DNA of 64,000 nt, taken from NCBI RefSeq assembly GCF_004684935.1, contig NZ_SRJD01000007.1:1-64000 (forward strand), given 5' to 3'. The notes beneath the pieces were generated by a model. The model saw only the letters and a list, made by a program, of their open reading frames with translations. It did not search any database and was not told the origin of the DNA. Position numbers and translations under genes: made by a program. Positions 16,223 through 23,828 of this stretch are shown here, one piece after another; position 1 is the first letter of the stretch, and every line of letters starts with the position of its first letter. The stretch is from Sporolactobacillus shoreae. Its GTDB lineage: Bacteria; Bacillota; Bacilli; Bacillales; Sporolactobacillaceae.

Positions 16223-16438
16223 TCAGACAACGGGAATCGGTGTGGTGTTGTTTTCAGAAATTCGTGCCGACTTGATCTGGGTCAGCGTCCCGCCCGCAGA
16301 AATAAAGACGTTCTGCGCAATAATCTCGTCCATGGCGCTTTTGACAGCTGCCGGATCAGCCGGTTCAACCGGATCGTTGACCGAGAGCGTAACGCTCTTT
16401 CCCTGTTCATTCAGGAATACAAGATTGAGTCTCTTCAT
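16223..16438 (-). CDS. DUF2922 domain protein
   Basis: A 71-residue protein matching the DUF2922 family: MKRLNLVFLNEQGKSVTLSV at the start and a VKSAMDEIIAQNVF helix in the middle. Its role is unknown. It lies about 45 bases behind a DUF1659 gene and upstream of YvrJ, the usual trio in Bacillales. Members are small, soluble and beta-rich, often with viral-like or filament-like structures proposed by others; I make no functional claim. Confidence 0.8.
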   Translation of the reverse strand: MKRLNLVFLNEQGKSVTLSVNDPVEPADPAAVKSAMDEIIAQNVFISAGGTLTQIKSARISENNTTPIPVV

Positions 16439-16483
16439 CGCTCATCCTCCTTTCCAAGGCTATTTTCCTGCCGATGCTTGGGA

Positions 16484-16702
16484 TCAGGCAGTGATTTCCG
16501 ACGTGTCGTCGCGTTCGACCGCCGCCAGCGGATGCTGCTGCAGCGGAGCCAGTTTCCCGGCAATGGCCAGAAGCGCGTCATAGGACGCGGCGGGCTTGAT
16601 GTTGCGGAACGCTTTGGTAAGAACGATCGGATCGCCGTTCTGATCCTGTCCACCGTCGAACGTCAGGACAAATGCGGATGCCGTTATCGTACTGTTTGCC
16701 AT
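16484..16702 (-). CDS. DUF1659 domain protein
   Basis: A 72-residue protein (MANSTITASAFVLTFDGG start) with the LTKAFRNIKPAASYDALLAI segment typical of DUF1659. Candidate starts are GTG 16711, ATG 16705 and ATG 16702; the GGAGG ribosome site at 16711-16715 leaves eight bases to 16702, which I prefer. It is the first gene of the DUF1659-DUF2922 pair. Function is unknown. Confidence 0.8.
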   Translation of the reverse strand: MANSTITASAFVLTFDGGQDQNGDPIVLTKAFRNIKPAASYDALLAIAGKLAPLQQHPLAAVERDDTSEITA

Positions 16703-16851
16703 CATAATCACCTCCTACACTCTATATGTAGGGACAGACGTCCCGGGTTGGTGAGACAGATCCATGTATTCACATATTTTCATTACGCCTCCCCTGGTGT
16801 GTGCTACAATAAGGATTAACGTATCACGAGTTCAGATGGAGGTGCTTTTTA

Positions 16852-17238
16852 ATGAAAAAACAAATTGCGTCCACCAGCGCCCCGCAGGCAGTCGGGCCCT
16901 ATTCACAGGCCGTAGCCGCTGGAGGGCTCCTCTTTGTTTCCGGTCAGATTCCGCTCGATCCGGAAACGGGCAAGATCGTAGAAGGTGATATTCAGGCGCA
17001 GGCAGGGCGTATTTTTAAAAATATCGGTGCCATCCTCCATGAGGCGGGGCTGGACTTCTCCAATGTCGTCAGCGCGACTGTTTTTCTGACCGACATTGGA
17101 GATTTTGCGGCCGTAAATGCTGTCTATGCGGAATATTTTAAAGAAGGGGTTCTCCCCGCCCGGTCCGCGGTTCAGGTTTGTGCGCTGCCAAAACAGGCGA
17201 AACTGGAAATCTCCTGCGTGGCTGTCCAGGAGCAGTGA
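16852..17238 (+). CDS. ridA: RidA-family enamine/imine deaminase
   Basis: A 128-residue protein of the YjgF/YER057c/UK114 family. It carries AVGPYSQAV near the N-terminus, FVSGQIPLDPETG, and a PARSAVQVCALPK segment containing the Arg that binds the substrate carboxylate. RidA hydrolyses reactive 2-aminoacrylate and related enamines released by PLP enzymes, protecting those enzymes. Length is standard. ATG at 16852 follows a GGAGGTG ribosome site. It is a single-gene unit with its own terminator. Confidence 0.93.
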   Translation: MKKQIASTSAPQAVGPYSQAVAAGGLLFVSGQIPLDPETGKIVEGDIQAQAGRIFKNIGAILHEAGLDFSNVVSATVFLTDIGDFAAVNAVYAEYFKEGVLPARSAVQVCALPKQAKLEISCVAVQEQ

Positions 17239-17270
17239 CCATCCGCTTCATAAAAAAAGCAGGCAAAAAA

Positions 17271-17300
17271 CCCAGCAGAAATTTGATCTGCTGGGCTTTT
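17271..17300 (+). terminator. Terminator of ridA
   Basis: CCCAGCAGA pairs with TCTGCTGGG and is followed by CTTTT. It lies about 30 bases after the ridA stop. Confidence 0.75.
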
Positions 17301-17315
17301 ACTGCTTCTTTTTTT

Positions 17316-17392
17316 GGCTTTGTTAAACTTGCCTGTTGTTTTTCGCTCCAATCAACGAAAGGGCTAAAACAATACTGAATTTAATCTTAGCC
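17316..17392 (+). repeat. Dispersed palindromic repeat, copy 2 (internally deleted)
   Basis: A 77-bp copy that begins GGCTTTGTTAAACTTGCCTG, has TTGTTTTTCGCTCCAATCAA and ends ATTTAATCTTAGCC. The central GC-rich block present in the other copies is missing, with the left and right parts joined at CGCTCCAATCAACG. Terminal inverted repeats are retained. Confidence 0.75.
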
Positions 17393-17397
17393 TTTTT

Positions 17398-18219
17398 TTA
17401 AACGGTATCCGGATCAGTGTTATTCCGCTTGTTTTCATTCAGGCCATCGATCCTCACCATGTCTTCCTCAGTCAGGCTAAAATCAAAGAGATCAGCGTTA
17501 CTGAAAACATGCTCCTTTTTAGTCGACCGCGGGATGGTCACAACGCCGTTCTGGATACTCCATCTCAGGATCACCTGAGCGGCAGTCTTATGATGCTGCC
17601 CGGCGATCGCCCGAATTACGGGGTGATCCAGCTCCGTTCCCGTCCCGAGTGGTGAATAGCCTTCGACCAGAATGTTCCGTGACGCGCAGTATTCCCTGAG
17701 CGGTACCTGCGACAGCAGTGGATGAAGCTCAATCTGGTTTACAGCAGGGACAACGTCCGAAACATTAGTAAGCGCTTCTAAATGATGCCGATGAAAATTA
17801 CTGACACCGATCGCTCTGATTCTGCCTTCCTCATAGAGCCTGACCAATGCCCTCCAGGAATCCAGATATTTCCCTTTAATCGGCCAGTGGATCAGATAGA
17901 GATCTATATAATCCAGGCCAATCTTTTTCAGACTCTTGTCAAAGGCCTTAAGGGCCGGATCATAGCCCTGATCGTCGTTCCACAGCTTTGTGGTAATGAA
18001 CAGCTGCTCCCGAGGAATGCCTGACCTTCTGACTGCTTCTCCGACGAGATCCTCGTTTTGATAATGTTCCGCCGTATCAATCATTCTATAGCCCGTTTCA
18101 AGTGCCCAGGTCACTGAGTTGACGCAATCTTCTCCGCGCACGTGCCAGACACCCAGTCCGAATCCCGGCATCCCCATACCGTTATTCAGTTTCACTTGAT
18201 CGTCAAGAGAATGTATCAT
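17398..18219 (-). CDS. Aldo/keto reductase
   Basis: A 273-residue NADPH-dependent reductase of the 2,5-diketo-gluconate reductase-like AKR group. Visible family features are GYRMIDTAEHYQNED (catalytic Asp and Tyr), LYLIHWPIKGKY (catalytic His region), GVSNFHRHHLEAL and the IPRSTKKEH coenzyme-binding segment near the C-terminus. The ATG at 18219 (MIHSLDDQVKLNNG) has an AAGGA ribosome site; the longer frame to 18252 adds 11 residues without support. It follows the PTS operon by about 75 bases on the same strand and may be its last gene, reducing an aldehyde made by the aldolase, but this is inference. Confidence 0.9.
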   Translation of the reverse strand: MIHSLDDQVKLNNGMGMPGFGLGVWHVRGEDCVNSVTWALETGYRMIDTAEHYQNEDLVGEAVRRSGIPREQLFITTKLWNDDQGYDPALKAFDKSLKKIGLDYIDLYLIHWPIKGKYLDSWRALVRLYEEGRIRAIGVSNFHRHHLEALTNVSDVVPAVNQIELHPLLSQVPLREYCASRNILVEGYSPLGTGTELDHPVIRAIAGQHHKTAAQVILRWSIQNGVVTIPRSTKKEHVFSNADLFDFSLTEEDMVRIDGLNENKRNNTDPDTV

Positions 18220-18292
18220 TCCTTCAATCCTTCTCTCTGCAGACTGAAGCATCTGCTGTCTTAAATGCTGAGAATCAATTCACTGAAAAAGA

Positions 18293-18517
18293 TCATTTAT
18301 CAGCTTCCTTATTAACCGAAAGTCCTCTCAGGCGTTTGACCTTTTCCAGTCTCTTCTTATAAAAATCTTGGAATAGAACTTTGTTGCCACCGATCCGCAC
18401 GACCAGAGCCAAAACCAGGCTGACCAGAAGCAGGCTCATATTATTCGAGAAAAGAGTGACAATAAAAAGTGACGTTGCAATGATTAGCATCATCATCCAG
18501 AATAATTTTCGAGTCAT
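18293..18517 (-). CDS. Small membrane protein in a PTS operon
   Basis: A 74-residue protein with two hydrophobic helices (about 5-25 and 27-45) and a basic C-terminal tail. I do not recognise the family. Its start overlaps the stop of the EIIC gene by four bases, so it is translated with the transporter. It could be an accessory of the permease or a regulator of it; no direct evidence. Confidence 0.65.
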   Translation of the reverse strand: MTRKLFWMMMLIIATSLFIVTLFSNNMSLLLVSLVLALVVRIGGNKVLFQDFYKKRLEKVKRLRGLSVNKEADK

Positions 18518-19890
18518 GACGCATCACTTTCCTCAGCAGGTTCCAGTTCTGAAGCCGCTTCTTCTTTGTTCTGCCGGTCAATATCCTTGTACAGCCAGTA
18601 GAACATCGCAAACCAGCCGAGCAGTCCCAGAATAGCCCAGATATTCAAATTTGCCGATTGAGCCATAAGGAAGCGCATATCAGGGGACTCAAATGTGCTC
18701 CAGCTCAGCATCATCCCATGAGGGATCGAAACCGTCCCGACTGAACGTCCCAGCCGTGTAATATATGGGGCGAAATAGGTTGCTGCATAAAGGAACAGCG
18801 GTGATGTAATCAGTCCCATGATAATCATATGAATAATATTGGCGTTCGTCAGAAGGAGAGCCGCGACGACAAACGACAGGTTGATAATCCCGGCGAACGG
18901 TAGAACGGCGTTGCCCGGCAGAATAATCGAGAAGATCAGGAGAACCGGAATGGTAATGATGACAGCGACCCACAGTTCACTGCGTCCCGCGAGAATCGGC
19001 CAGTCAAGCCCGATGTAGACTTCTTTATCCTTGAACTTATTTCTCATAAATTCCGAGACGCCTTCCGAAATCGGAGACAGAGCCTGTGAGAATAGTTTCG
19101 AAATCATCGGGAACAATACCAGCGCCGCGGCAGCTTTTACAGCCAGCGTCAATGAATTGGTGATACTGTACCCGGCGGCGAAGCCCAGCAGGAGGCCGAT
19201 GATTGCGCCCATAACTTCATTTTCACCGAAGATGCCGATTTTGTCTTTTAGATAGTCCGAATCAATTTTTTTGCTCAGGAATGGTGTCTTATTCATGATT
19301 ATTTCAAAAGGATGCAGAATATTGGCCAACAGCGTGATATGGTGCGGAACGGTAACACCAGGAATACCGGTCAGTTTTTCAACGCGCGGCCCCCAGATAT
19401 CGCCGGCCTTGAGTTCAAGAACAATCTGAATCGCCGCGGCGACAAAACCAAGGATCAGGTTATTCGAGATGTAAGCGACCATTACTGCTGTGAAAATTTT
19501 GGACCAGACGTTCCACATATCCACATTGAGCGTTTTCGTCCAGTTGAAAATCAGCATGACAATATTAATGGCAATTTGCAATGGGAAAAGTAAGAACGCA
19601 TAGGGCCACGCCCACGAAATGGCCGCCATGCCCGGCCAGCCGCCATCGACTGCCGTCAGAGTAATACCTGTGCGTTGAGAAAGTGCTTGCGCGGCTGGGC
19701 TGATCGCTCCGGTCATGAAGTTAATGACCAGCGTCATTCCTGTAAAAGCGATTCCCAATGTCAGAGCCGCAGAGAATGCGTCCTTAAATTTCATCCGTGC
19801 GATCAATCCGACAACGAGCATAATCAGTGGAACGAAAACGGGCGCGCCAAGATTGAGCACATAATTAACGATTTCTCTTAAAATTTGCAT
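18514..19890 (-). CDS. PTS EIIC component, galactitol family
   Basis: A 458-residue membrane permease with about 11 hydrophobic segments. The N-terminal ILREIVNYVLNLGAPVFVPL and the following GLIARMKFKDAF stretch match EIIC of the galactitol (Gat) PTS family, which imports polyols, pentoses or sugar acids with phosphorylation. It forms one operon with EIIA, EIIB and a class II aldolase, under an upstream PRD regulator. A C-terminal cytoplasmic tail is Glu-rich. The family does not fix the substrate: galactitol, arabitol and other pentitols or tetritols are all possible. Confidence 0.9.
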   Translation of the reverse strand: MQILREIVNYVLNLGAPVFVPLIMLVVGLIARMKFKDAFSAALTLGIAFTGMTLVINFMTGAISPAAQALSQRTGITLTAVDGGWPGMAAISWAWPYAFLLFPLQIAINIVMLIFNWTKTLNVDMWNVWSKIFTAVMVAYISNNLILGFVAAAIQIVLELKAGDIWGPRVEKLTGIPGVTVPHHITLLANILHPFEIIMNKTPFLSKKIDSDYLKDKIGIFGENEVMGAIIGLLLGFAAGYSITNSLTLAVKAAAALVLFPMISKLFSQALSPISEGVSEFMRNKFKDKEVYIGLDWPILAGRSELWVAVIITIPVLLIFSIILPGNAVLPFAGIINLSFVVAALLLTNANIIHMIIMGLITSPLFLYAATYFAPYITRLGRSVGTVSIPHGMMLSWSTFESPDMRFLMAQSANLNIWAILGLLGWFAMFYWLYKDIDRQNKEEAASELEPAEESDAS

Positions 19891-19968
19891 CGTTTTCCCC
19901 TCCGTTTTTTTGCTGACATGAACAGCTATATCCTAATAGGTTGAATCCCGTAGACGCGAGTTCACCCA

Positions 19969-20268
19969 TTATCCGGCTTTATGAGCGTCAGCCTCTTTGA
20001 TTGCATTCACTAATTTTTCAAATTCTTTATCCTGCCCCATCCCTGTCAGGAATGCGATACCGTTGATCACAGGGATTTGGAAACTTTTATTCGTTCTTAC
20101 GATGGACACGTAAACATCCGCACCCTTGATGAACTTATCCAGTGACTTAATATCGACGGCCTCGACCGTGGATTTAATCTTCTTTTCACTGAGTAATTTG
20201 TTAATCTTCGATGCCACCGTCTGAGAGGTTGCTACTCCCGAGCCGCACGCCACAATAATTTTTGCCAT
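19969..20268 (-). CDS. PTS EIIB component, galactitol family
   Basis: A 99-residue cytosolic phosphocarrier. The P-loop-like IIVACGSGVATSQTVASK at residues 3-20 has the active-site Cys that carries phosphate from EIIA to the sugar. Length and motif agree with GatB. It lies between EIIA and EIIC, 78 bases before the EIIC start, with its own ribosome site (GGGAAG). Confidence 0.92.
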   Translation of the reverse strand: MAKIIVACGSGVATSQTVASKINKLLSEKKIKSTVEAVDIKSLDKFIKGADVYVSIVRTNKSFQIPVINGIAFLTGMGQDKEFEKLVNAIKEADAHKAG

Positions 20269-20300
20269 GATAATACTTCCCTTCTATTTTTAGTTTTTTA

Positions 20301-20810
20301 TTAGCCGACCGTCGCTTTTTTACCCGTAAAAAAAGTTTCAATAATCTTCAATGTCTCCCGGTCGCTTCCGGCACGAATCAAAGCATCGGTCAGGCTCTCA
20401 TCCGACAGCATGGCCATGAGCTTCTGAAGCACTTTGACCTGAAGACCGTCCCGTGTAACGCCCAGAACAAAGATCAATTCAGCTTTGACTTTTGGGTCAT
20501 CCTGAGAGCCGCCCATCGGAGAAAATTCAATCGGATTTTTCGGACGGATCACGGAAATAAACGGCTTCTTCAAATTCACCGGATCCGCGTGTGGAATAGC
20601 TACTCCGACGGAAGCGGTCTGAAGGCCTGTCGGGTAATTCTCTTCCCGTTTTGTGATTGCCTGATAAAATGTCGGCTGCACGTATCCTTTTTCCTCCAAA
20701 ACATCAGCGATTTTCCTGAAAAAGACGGACGTATCAGGGTACTCCACATCCCGGAATACTAAATCCGGCTTAAAAAACACGTCAAATTCCTGTACATCTT
20801 CGTTTGCCAT
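20301..20810 (-). CDS. PTS EIIA component, fructose/galactitol type
   Basis: A 169-residue protein with the EIIA type-2 fold. The phosphorylated His is in GVAIPHADP near residue 73. It takes phosphate from HPr and passes it to EIIB. It begins 32 bases upstream of EIIB and follows the aldolase gene. The extra 15 to 20 residues at the N-terminus (EVQEFDVFFKPDLV-like) are normal for the Gat group. A GGGGGGAT ribosome site precedes the ATG. Confidence 0.9.
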   Translation of the reverse strand: MANEDVQEFDVFFKPDLVFRDVEYPDTSVFFRKIADVLEEKGYVQPTFYQAITKREENYPTGLQTASVGVAIPHADPVNLKKPFISVIRPKNPIEFSPMGGSQDDPKVKAELIFVLGVTRDGLQVKVLQKLMAMLSDESLTDALIRAGSDRETLKIIETFFTGKKATVG

Positions 20811-20851
20811 TTTTTATCCCCCCTCATTATGCATTTCACTATTTCTTTTTT

Positions 20852-20865
20852 TGTAATCGTTTTCA
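20852..20865 (+). promoter_or_regulatory. cre-like site inside the PTS operon
   Basis: TGTAATCGTTTTCA agrees with the CcpA cre consensus at most positions. It lies between the aldolase and EIIA genes, suggesting catabolite control of the operon by roadblock. Inferred. Confidence 0.45.
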
Positions 20866-20871
20866 AGAAAC

Positions 20872-21531
20872 TTATGAAAAAATAACTTCTTTCGGATAAG
20901 CCCATTCCGCGATTTCCGATTTTGGCAAAACTTCTGGCTCCTGCCCACCTCTGACCGTCAGAACATTGTAATACATCTGGGCCAGCTCTTCGAGATAATT
21001 GACTTTAAGATAGGCGTCATAGATGTCCTTTCCCGCTCCGATGGTTCCGTGCTTCTCCATCAGGGCTACATCGGAATCCCTCATCGTCTCGGCTACATGA
21101 TCGGCCAGCTGATAGGTTCCCGGGCGGCCGTAGGGGGCAACCGGAACATAGCCCCTCTTTGCACCGAGTGCCTGCAGCTCATAGACAATGGCGGGGATTG
21201 TTTTGCTGAGGACGGCAAAAGATGTCGCATAGAGCGAGTGGGTGTGCGCCACCGCATTTACATCCGGACGCTCTTCGTACACTCTGAGATGCATCAACAG
21301 TTCACTGGTCGGTTTCAGGTTTGACAGATTCTCAACAACATGGACGTCTTTGTCGACAACGACAAGATCCCGTGGTGTGAGCAGATCGCGGTCCACTCCG
21401 GATGGTGTGAAGACAAATAATCCGGTTTCCGGGTCTCTCGCACTGAAATTACCGGACTTGTGCTTGCATAATCCTTCACGCTGCGCCTTTTTTGAAATCT
21501 CGCAAACATCTTTTTTTAAATGTTCCAGCAT
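20872..21531 (-). CDS. Class II aldolase / L-ribulose-5-phosphate 4-epimerase family
   Basis: A 219-residue zinc enzyme of the AraD/FucA family. SGNFSARDPETGLFVFTPSG holds the substrate-phosphate site, and VAHTHSLYATSFAV contains the H-x-H pair of the zinc site; a third His appears in EKHGTIGAG. Members either epimerise ribulose-5-phosphate at C4 or cleave fuculose-1-phosphate-like sugars to DHAP and an aldehyde. It is the first gene after the PRD regulator and is followed by EIIA, EIIB and EIIC, so its substrate is the phosphosugar delivered by this PTS. Sequence alone does not separate epimerase from aldolase. Confidence 0.9.
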   Translation of the reverse strand: MLEHLKKDVCEISKKAQREGLCKHKSGNFSARDPETGLFVFTPSGVDRDLLTPRDLVVVDKDVHVVENLSNLKPTSELLMHLRVYEERPDVNAVAHTHSLYATSFAVLSKTIPAIVYELQALGAKRGYVPVAPYGRPGTYQLADHVAETMRDSDVALMEKHGTIGAGKDIYDAYLKVNYLEELAQMYYNVLTVRGGQEPEVLPKSEIAEWAYPKEVIFS

Positions 21532-21637
21532 ACGAATCGCTCCTTTTTTTATATCCCTTCATCAGTAACGGCAACTCCCATTTTACGGCCGGAGTGTTAG
21601 GTGAACCCCGTACCGTTTCGAAGCAGTCGGATCAGAT

Positions 21638-23659
21638 TCATTGACCACGCCTCCTTTCAAAGAGATCCAGCACTTCTTTTGCAGATCCTGCATGGATGAT
21701 TTTAGGTATTGATTCACTTTTTAAAAAGAAATCATTCAACCGCAGCAGCAGCGGCACGTGAACGTTCGACCTGGAAGGGACAAGTCCGACCATAATCTGA
21801 AACGGCACGCCTTCCGGATTCACGACAGGCCTTCTGAAAATAGCAATCTGGACATCCGCGTGCTCGGATGGATTCATAGATTCAGTATGAGGTAAATAGA
21901 TGTTGGGACCAATCAGCATATTTTTGTAATGCTCATAGAACACTTTCTTACATGCGTGGACATAATCATTCTCGCAATTGCCCCTTCTCAAAATTGGATC
22001 AAATGTGACCTCCACGCAATCCTTCCAGGATGCAACCCCATCAATAAAAGATATATTTTTTTCACCAAACTTCATTTTCCCGGGTGAATCGTTTTGCGCA
22101 ATGGGTTCTTTTTTGTCTTCAAAAAAAGATTTCAGGGCACTTTCCACTAAAGAAATTTTGTCGTCAGGAATCAAGCTTCTGATCGCGTTGACAACGCTTT
22201 TCGCCTGCTTACCGGAATCTTTTTTCAATAGTTTTGCAACCGTTGCCCTCAACTGCCTTCTGCTTTCCGGTTCCAGAAACGGCGGAACAATAATGGTTGT
22301 TGTCTGGCTTTTGATCGGTATGGTTGTAAAGATAAAATCAAGGGCGAGGTCCATGCCCTCAAACTGCCTGAAGGAATAGGCGCCGACAAACTCGATCTGC
22401 GGGAACATATCCTTCAAGTTTTCCAAGAGCAGCTGGGAAACAGACGTCCCGTTCGGACAGAGAACAATCGCTTTGAAATAAGTCGAGCCCCTCTCTTCCT
22501 CTGACTGATAGAGCCAGCCAAGAACAATCATGGACAGATAGGCAATCTCTTCATCCGACAGGGCATGCCCGATGATTTGCTCAAAGGGTTCAGCCGCGTC
22601 AGCCACCGTCATGAACACATCATAGTGCTCATTCATAAACCGGCCCGTTAGCGGGTTATTGACCCGGAACCCAAGAATATTTCTGAAAATGGCCGGCTGG
22701 ATATGCAGCAGAATTTTTTCTTTAAAGTTCGTTTCCTTAATGAATTTAACCGCGAGCTTCTGTTTTAAAGACTCGACGAACTGGTTCACTGCCGACCGGA
22801 TCTCCTCGCTGTTGGAAAAATCCATGGCGGATTCGATCCGGTTTGATGACAGGATGTGCAATGAGAAATAGAGAATATCCGTTTCCTTTAAAAAAGGAAA
22901 ATCGCTGAGCTGGTCTTTAATGACTGGGAATTCCAGAGTGTTTCTGATGTCATATTTTTCAACTTTGAAGCTCCAGGTTTCCGGATAGTTACGGATGCGC
23001 TCCATCAGGACGGCAAGGACATAGGGCAATTCCCCAACCTGTTCGTCTGTCAGCCGAATTTGCGTTTTTTCCTCAATGACGGCCAACTTGCCTTTCAACA
23101 GGGCGACATCTTCCTTGTTTAAAAAATTTAATCGAGTGAGACAGGATTTGCCATAGACGGTTTTGAGCAGGTTCCTAGTTATATGAACAAGCTGGTTTCT
23201 GAGCAGATATTCCTGACCCTCGATCCGGTAACCCTTCTTCCGGGAATACGTCACGTTCAGCTGCAGGTTTTTTAACTCTTCTTTTAACTGTTTGATATCC
23301 GCGAACATCGTATTTTTGCTGACGTAAAATTGTTCGGAAAGTGTCTGCAGCGAGCTGCCGCTCTGATGTGTCATAAGTTCTGTTTCAATGAGACACTTTC
23401 TGAGCGTGACATTGCGGTCCGAGGCGCTGACATGCTCATCGCCAATCAGCAGTCCGTACAGCTCATCCGCGCATTGATCCGAAATGCTCAGTTCGCCGTT
23501 GACCACGTCGATTGATTCATGGGGAAGAATCGTATTAATGGAATGAATCGCATGAATGACTTCTTCCCTGCTCGTTGATAAATTATTTTCGATCTCCGGC
23601 AGACTCGGATCCGTTTGTGTCAAAATATGCTTGATTAATTCCCGTTCTTCCAGACCCAT
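21638..23659 (-). CDS. PRD-containing transcriptional activator (MtlR/LicR type)
   Basis: A 674-residue regulator. An N-terminal DNA-binding section with a helix-turn-helix (LQTLSEQFYVSKNTMFADIK near residue 125) is followed by two PTS regulation domains (roughly 200-300 and 310-415), an EIIB-Gat-like domain (VLCPNGTSVSQLLLENL near 430, with Asn-Gly in place of the usual Cys-Gly-x-Gly) and an EIIA-2-like domain with IYLPHTES near 600. PTS phosphorylation of these domains tunes such activators. The ATG at 23659 (MGLEERELIKH) has a GGGAGG site; the frame extends upstream to 23905 but that part has no ribosome site. It should activate the PTS operon just downstream. Confidence 0.9.
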   Translation of the reverse strand: MGLEERELIKHILTQTDPSLPEIENNLSTSREEVIHAIHSINTILPHESIDVVNGELSISDQCADELYGLLIGDEHVSASDRNVTLRKCLIETELMTHQSGSSLQTLSEQFYVSKNTMFADIKQLKEELKNLQLNVTYSRKKGYRIEGQEYLLRNQLVHITRNLLKTVYGKSCLTRLNFLNKEDVALLKGKLAVIEEKTQIRLTDEQVGELPYVLAVLMERIRNYPETWSFKVEKYDIRNTLEFPVIKDQLSDFPFLKETDILYFSLHILSSNRIESAMDFSNSEEIRSAVNQFVESLKQKLAVKFIKETNFKEKILLHIQPAIFRNILGFRVNNPLTGRFMNEHYDVFMTVADAAEPFEQIIGHALSDEEIAYLSMIVLGWLYQSEEERGSTYFKAIVLCPNGTSVSQLLLENLKDMFPQIEFVGAYSFRQFEGMDLALDFIFTTIPIKSQTTTIIVPPFLEPESRRQLRATVAKLLKKDSGKQAKSVVNAIRSLIPDDKISLVESALKSFFEDKKEPIAQNDSPGKMKFGEKNISFIDGVASWKDCVEVTFDPILRRGNCENDYVHACKKVFYEHYKNMLIGPNIYLPHTESMNPSEHADVQIAIFRRPVVNPEGVPFQIMVGLVPSRSNVHVPLLLRLNDFFLKSESIPKIIHAGSAKEVLDLFERRRGQ

Positions 23660-23722
23660 GATTCTCAACCTCCCTACAATTTGAAGTATATAGTGTTTTG
23701 TTCCATACTTCATCACAGTATA

Positions 23723-23736
23723 TAAAAGCGCTTTCA
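23723..23736 (-). promoter_or_regulatory. cre site upstream of the PRD regulator
   Basis: TGAAAGCGCTTTTA on the minus strand is close to the CcpA consensus. It lies about 65 bases before the regulator start, so glucose should repress the whole PTS operon through its activator. Confidence 0.6.
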
Positions 23737-23828
23737 TTACGATTGTGACGAAAGGTAACATGAATGTTCCGGGTAAGCTGCCCGGTGGAATTAGCCGGTA
23801 GGAGAGGTGGGGACCAAACGGCTCAAAA

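Noticed and set aside
16067-16819. 250-codon plus-strand open frame
   Set aside because: It is the mirror of the YvrJ, DUF2922 and DUF1659 genes, which match known families on the other strand.
23770-23820. Riboswitch-like folded region between the P-type ATPase and the PRD regulator
   Set aside because: Only one short CCGGG/CCCGG hairpin is present, with no match to a class I know.
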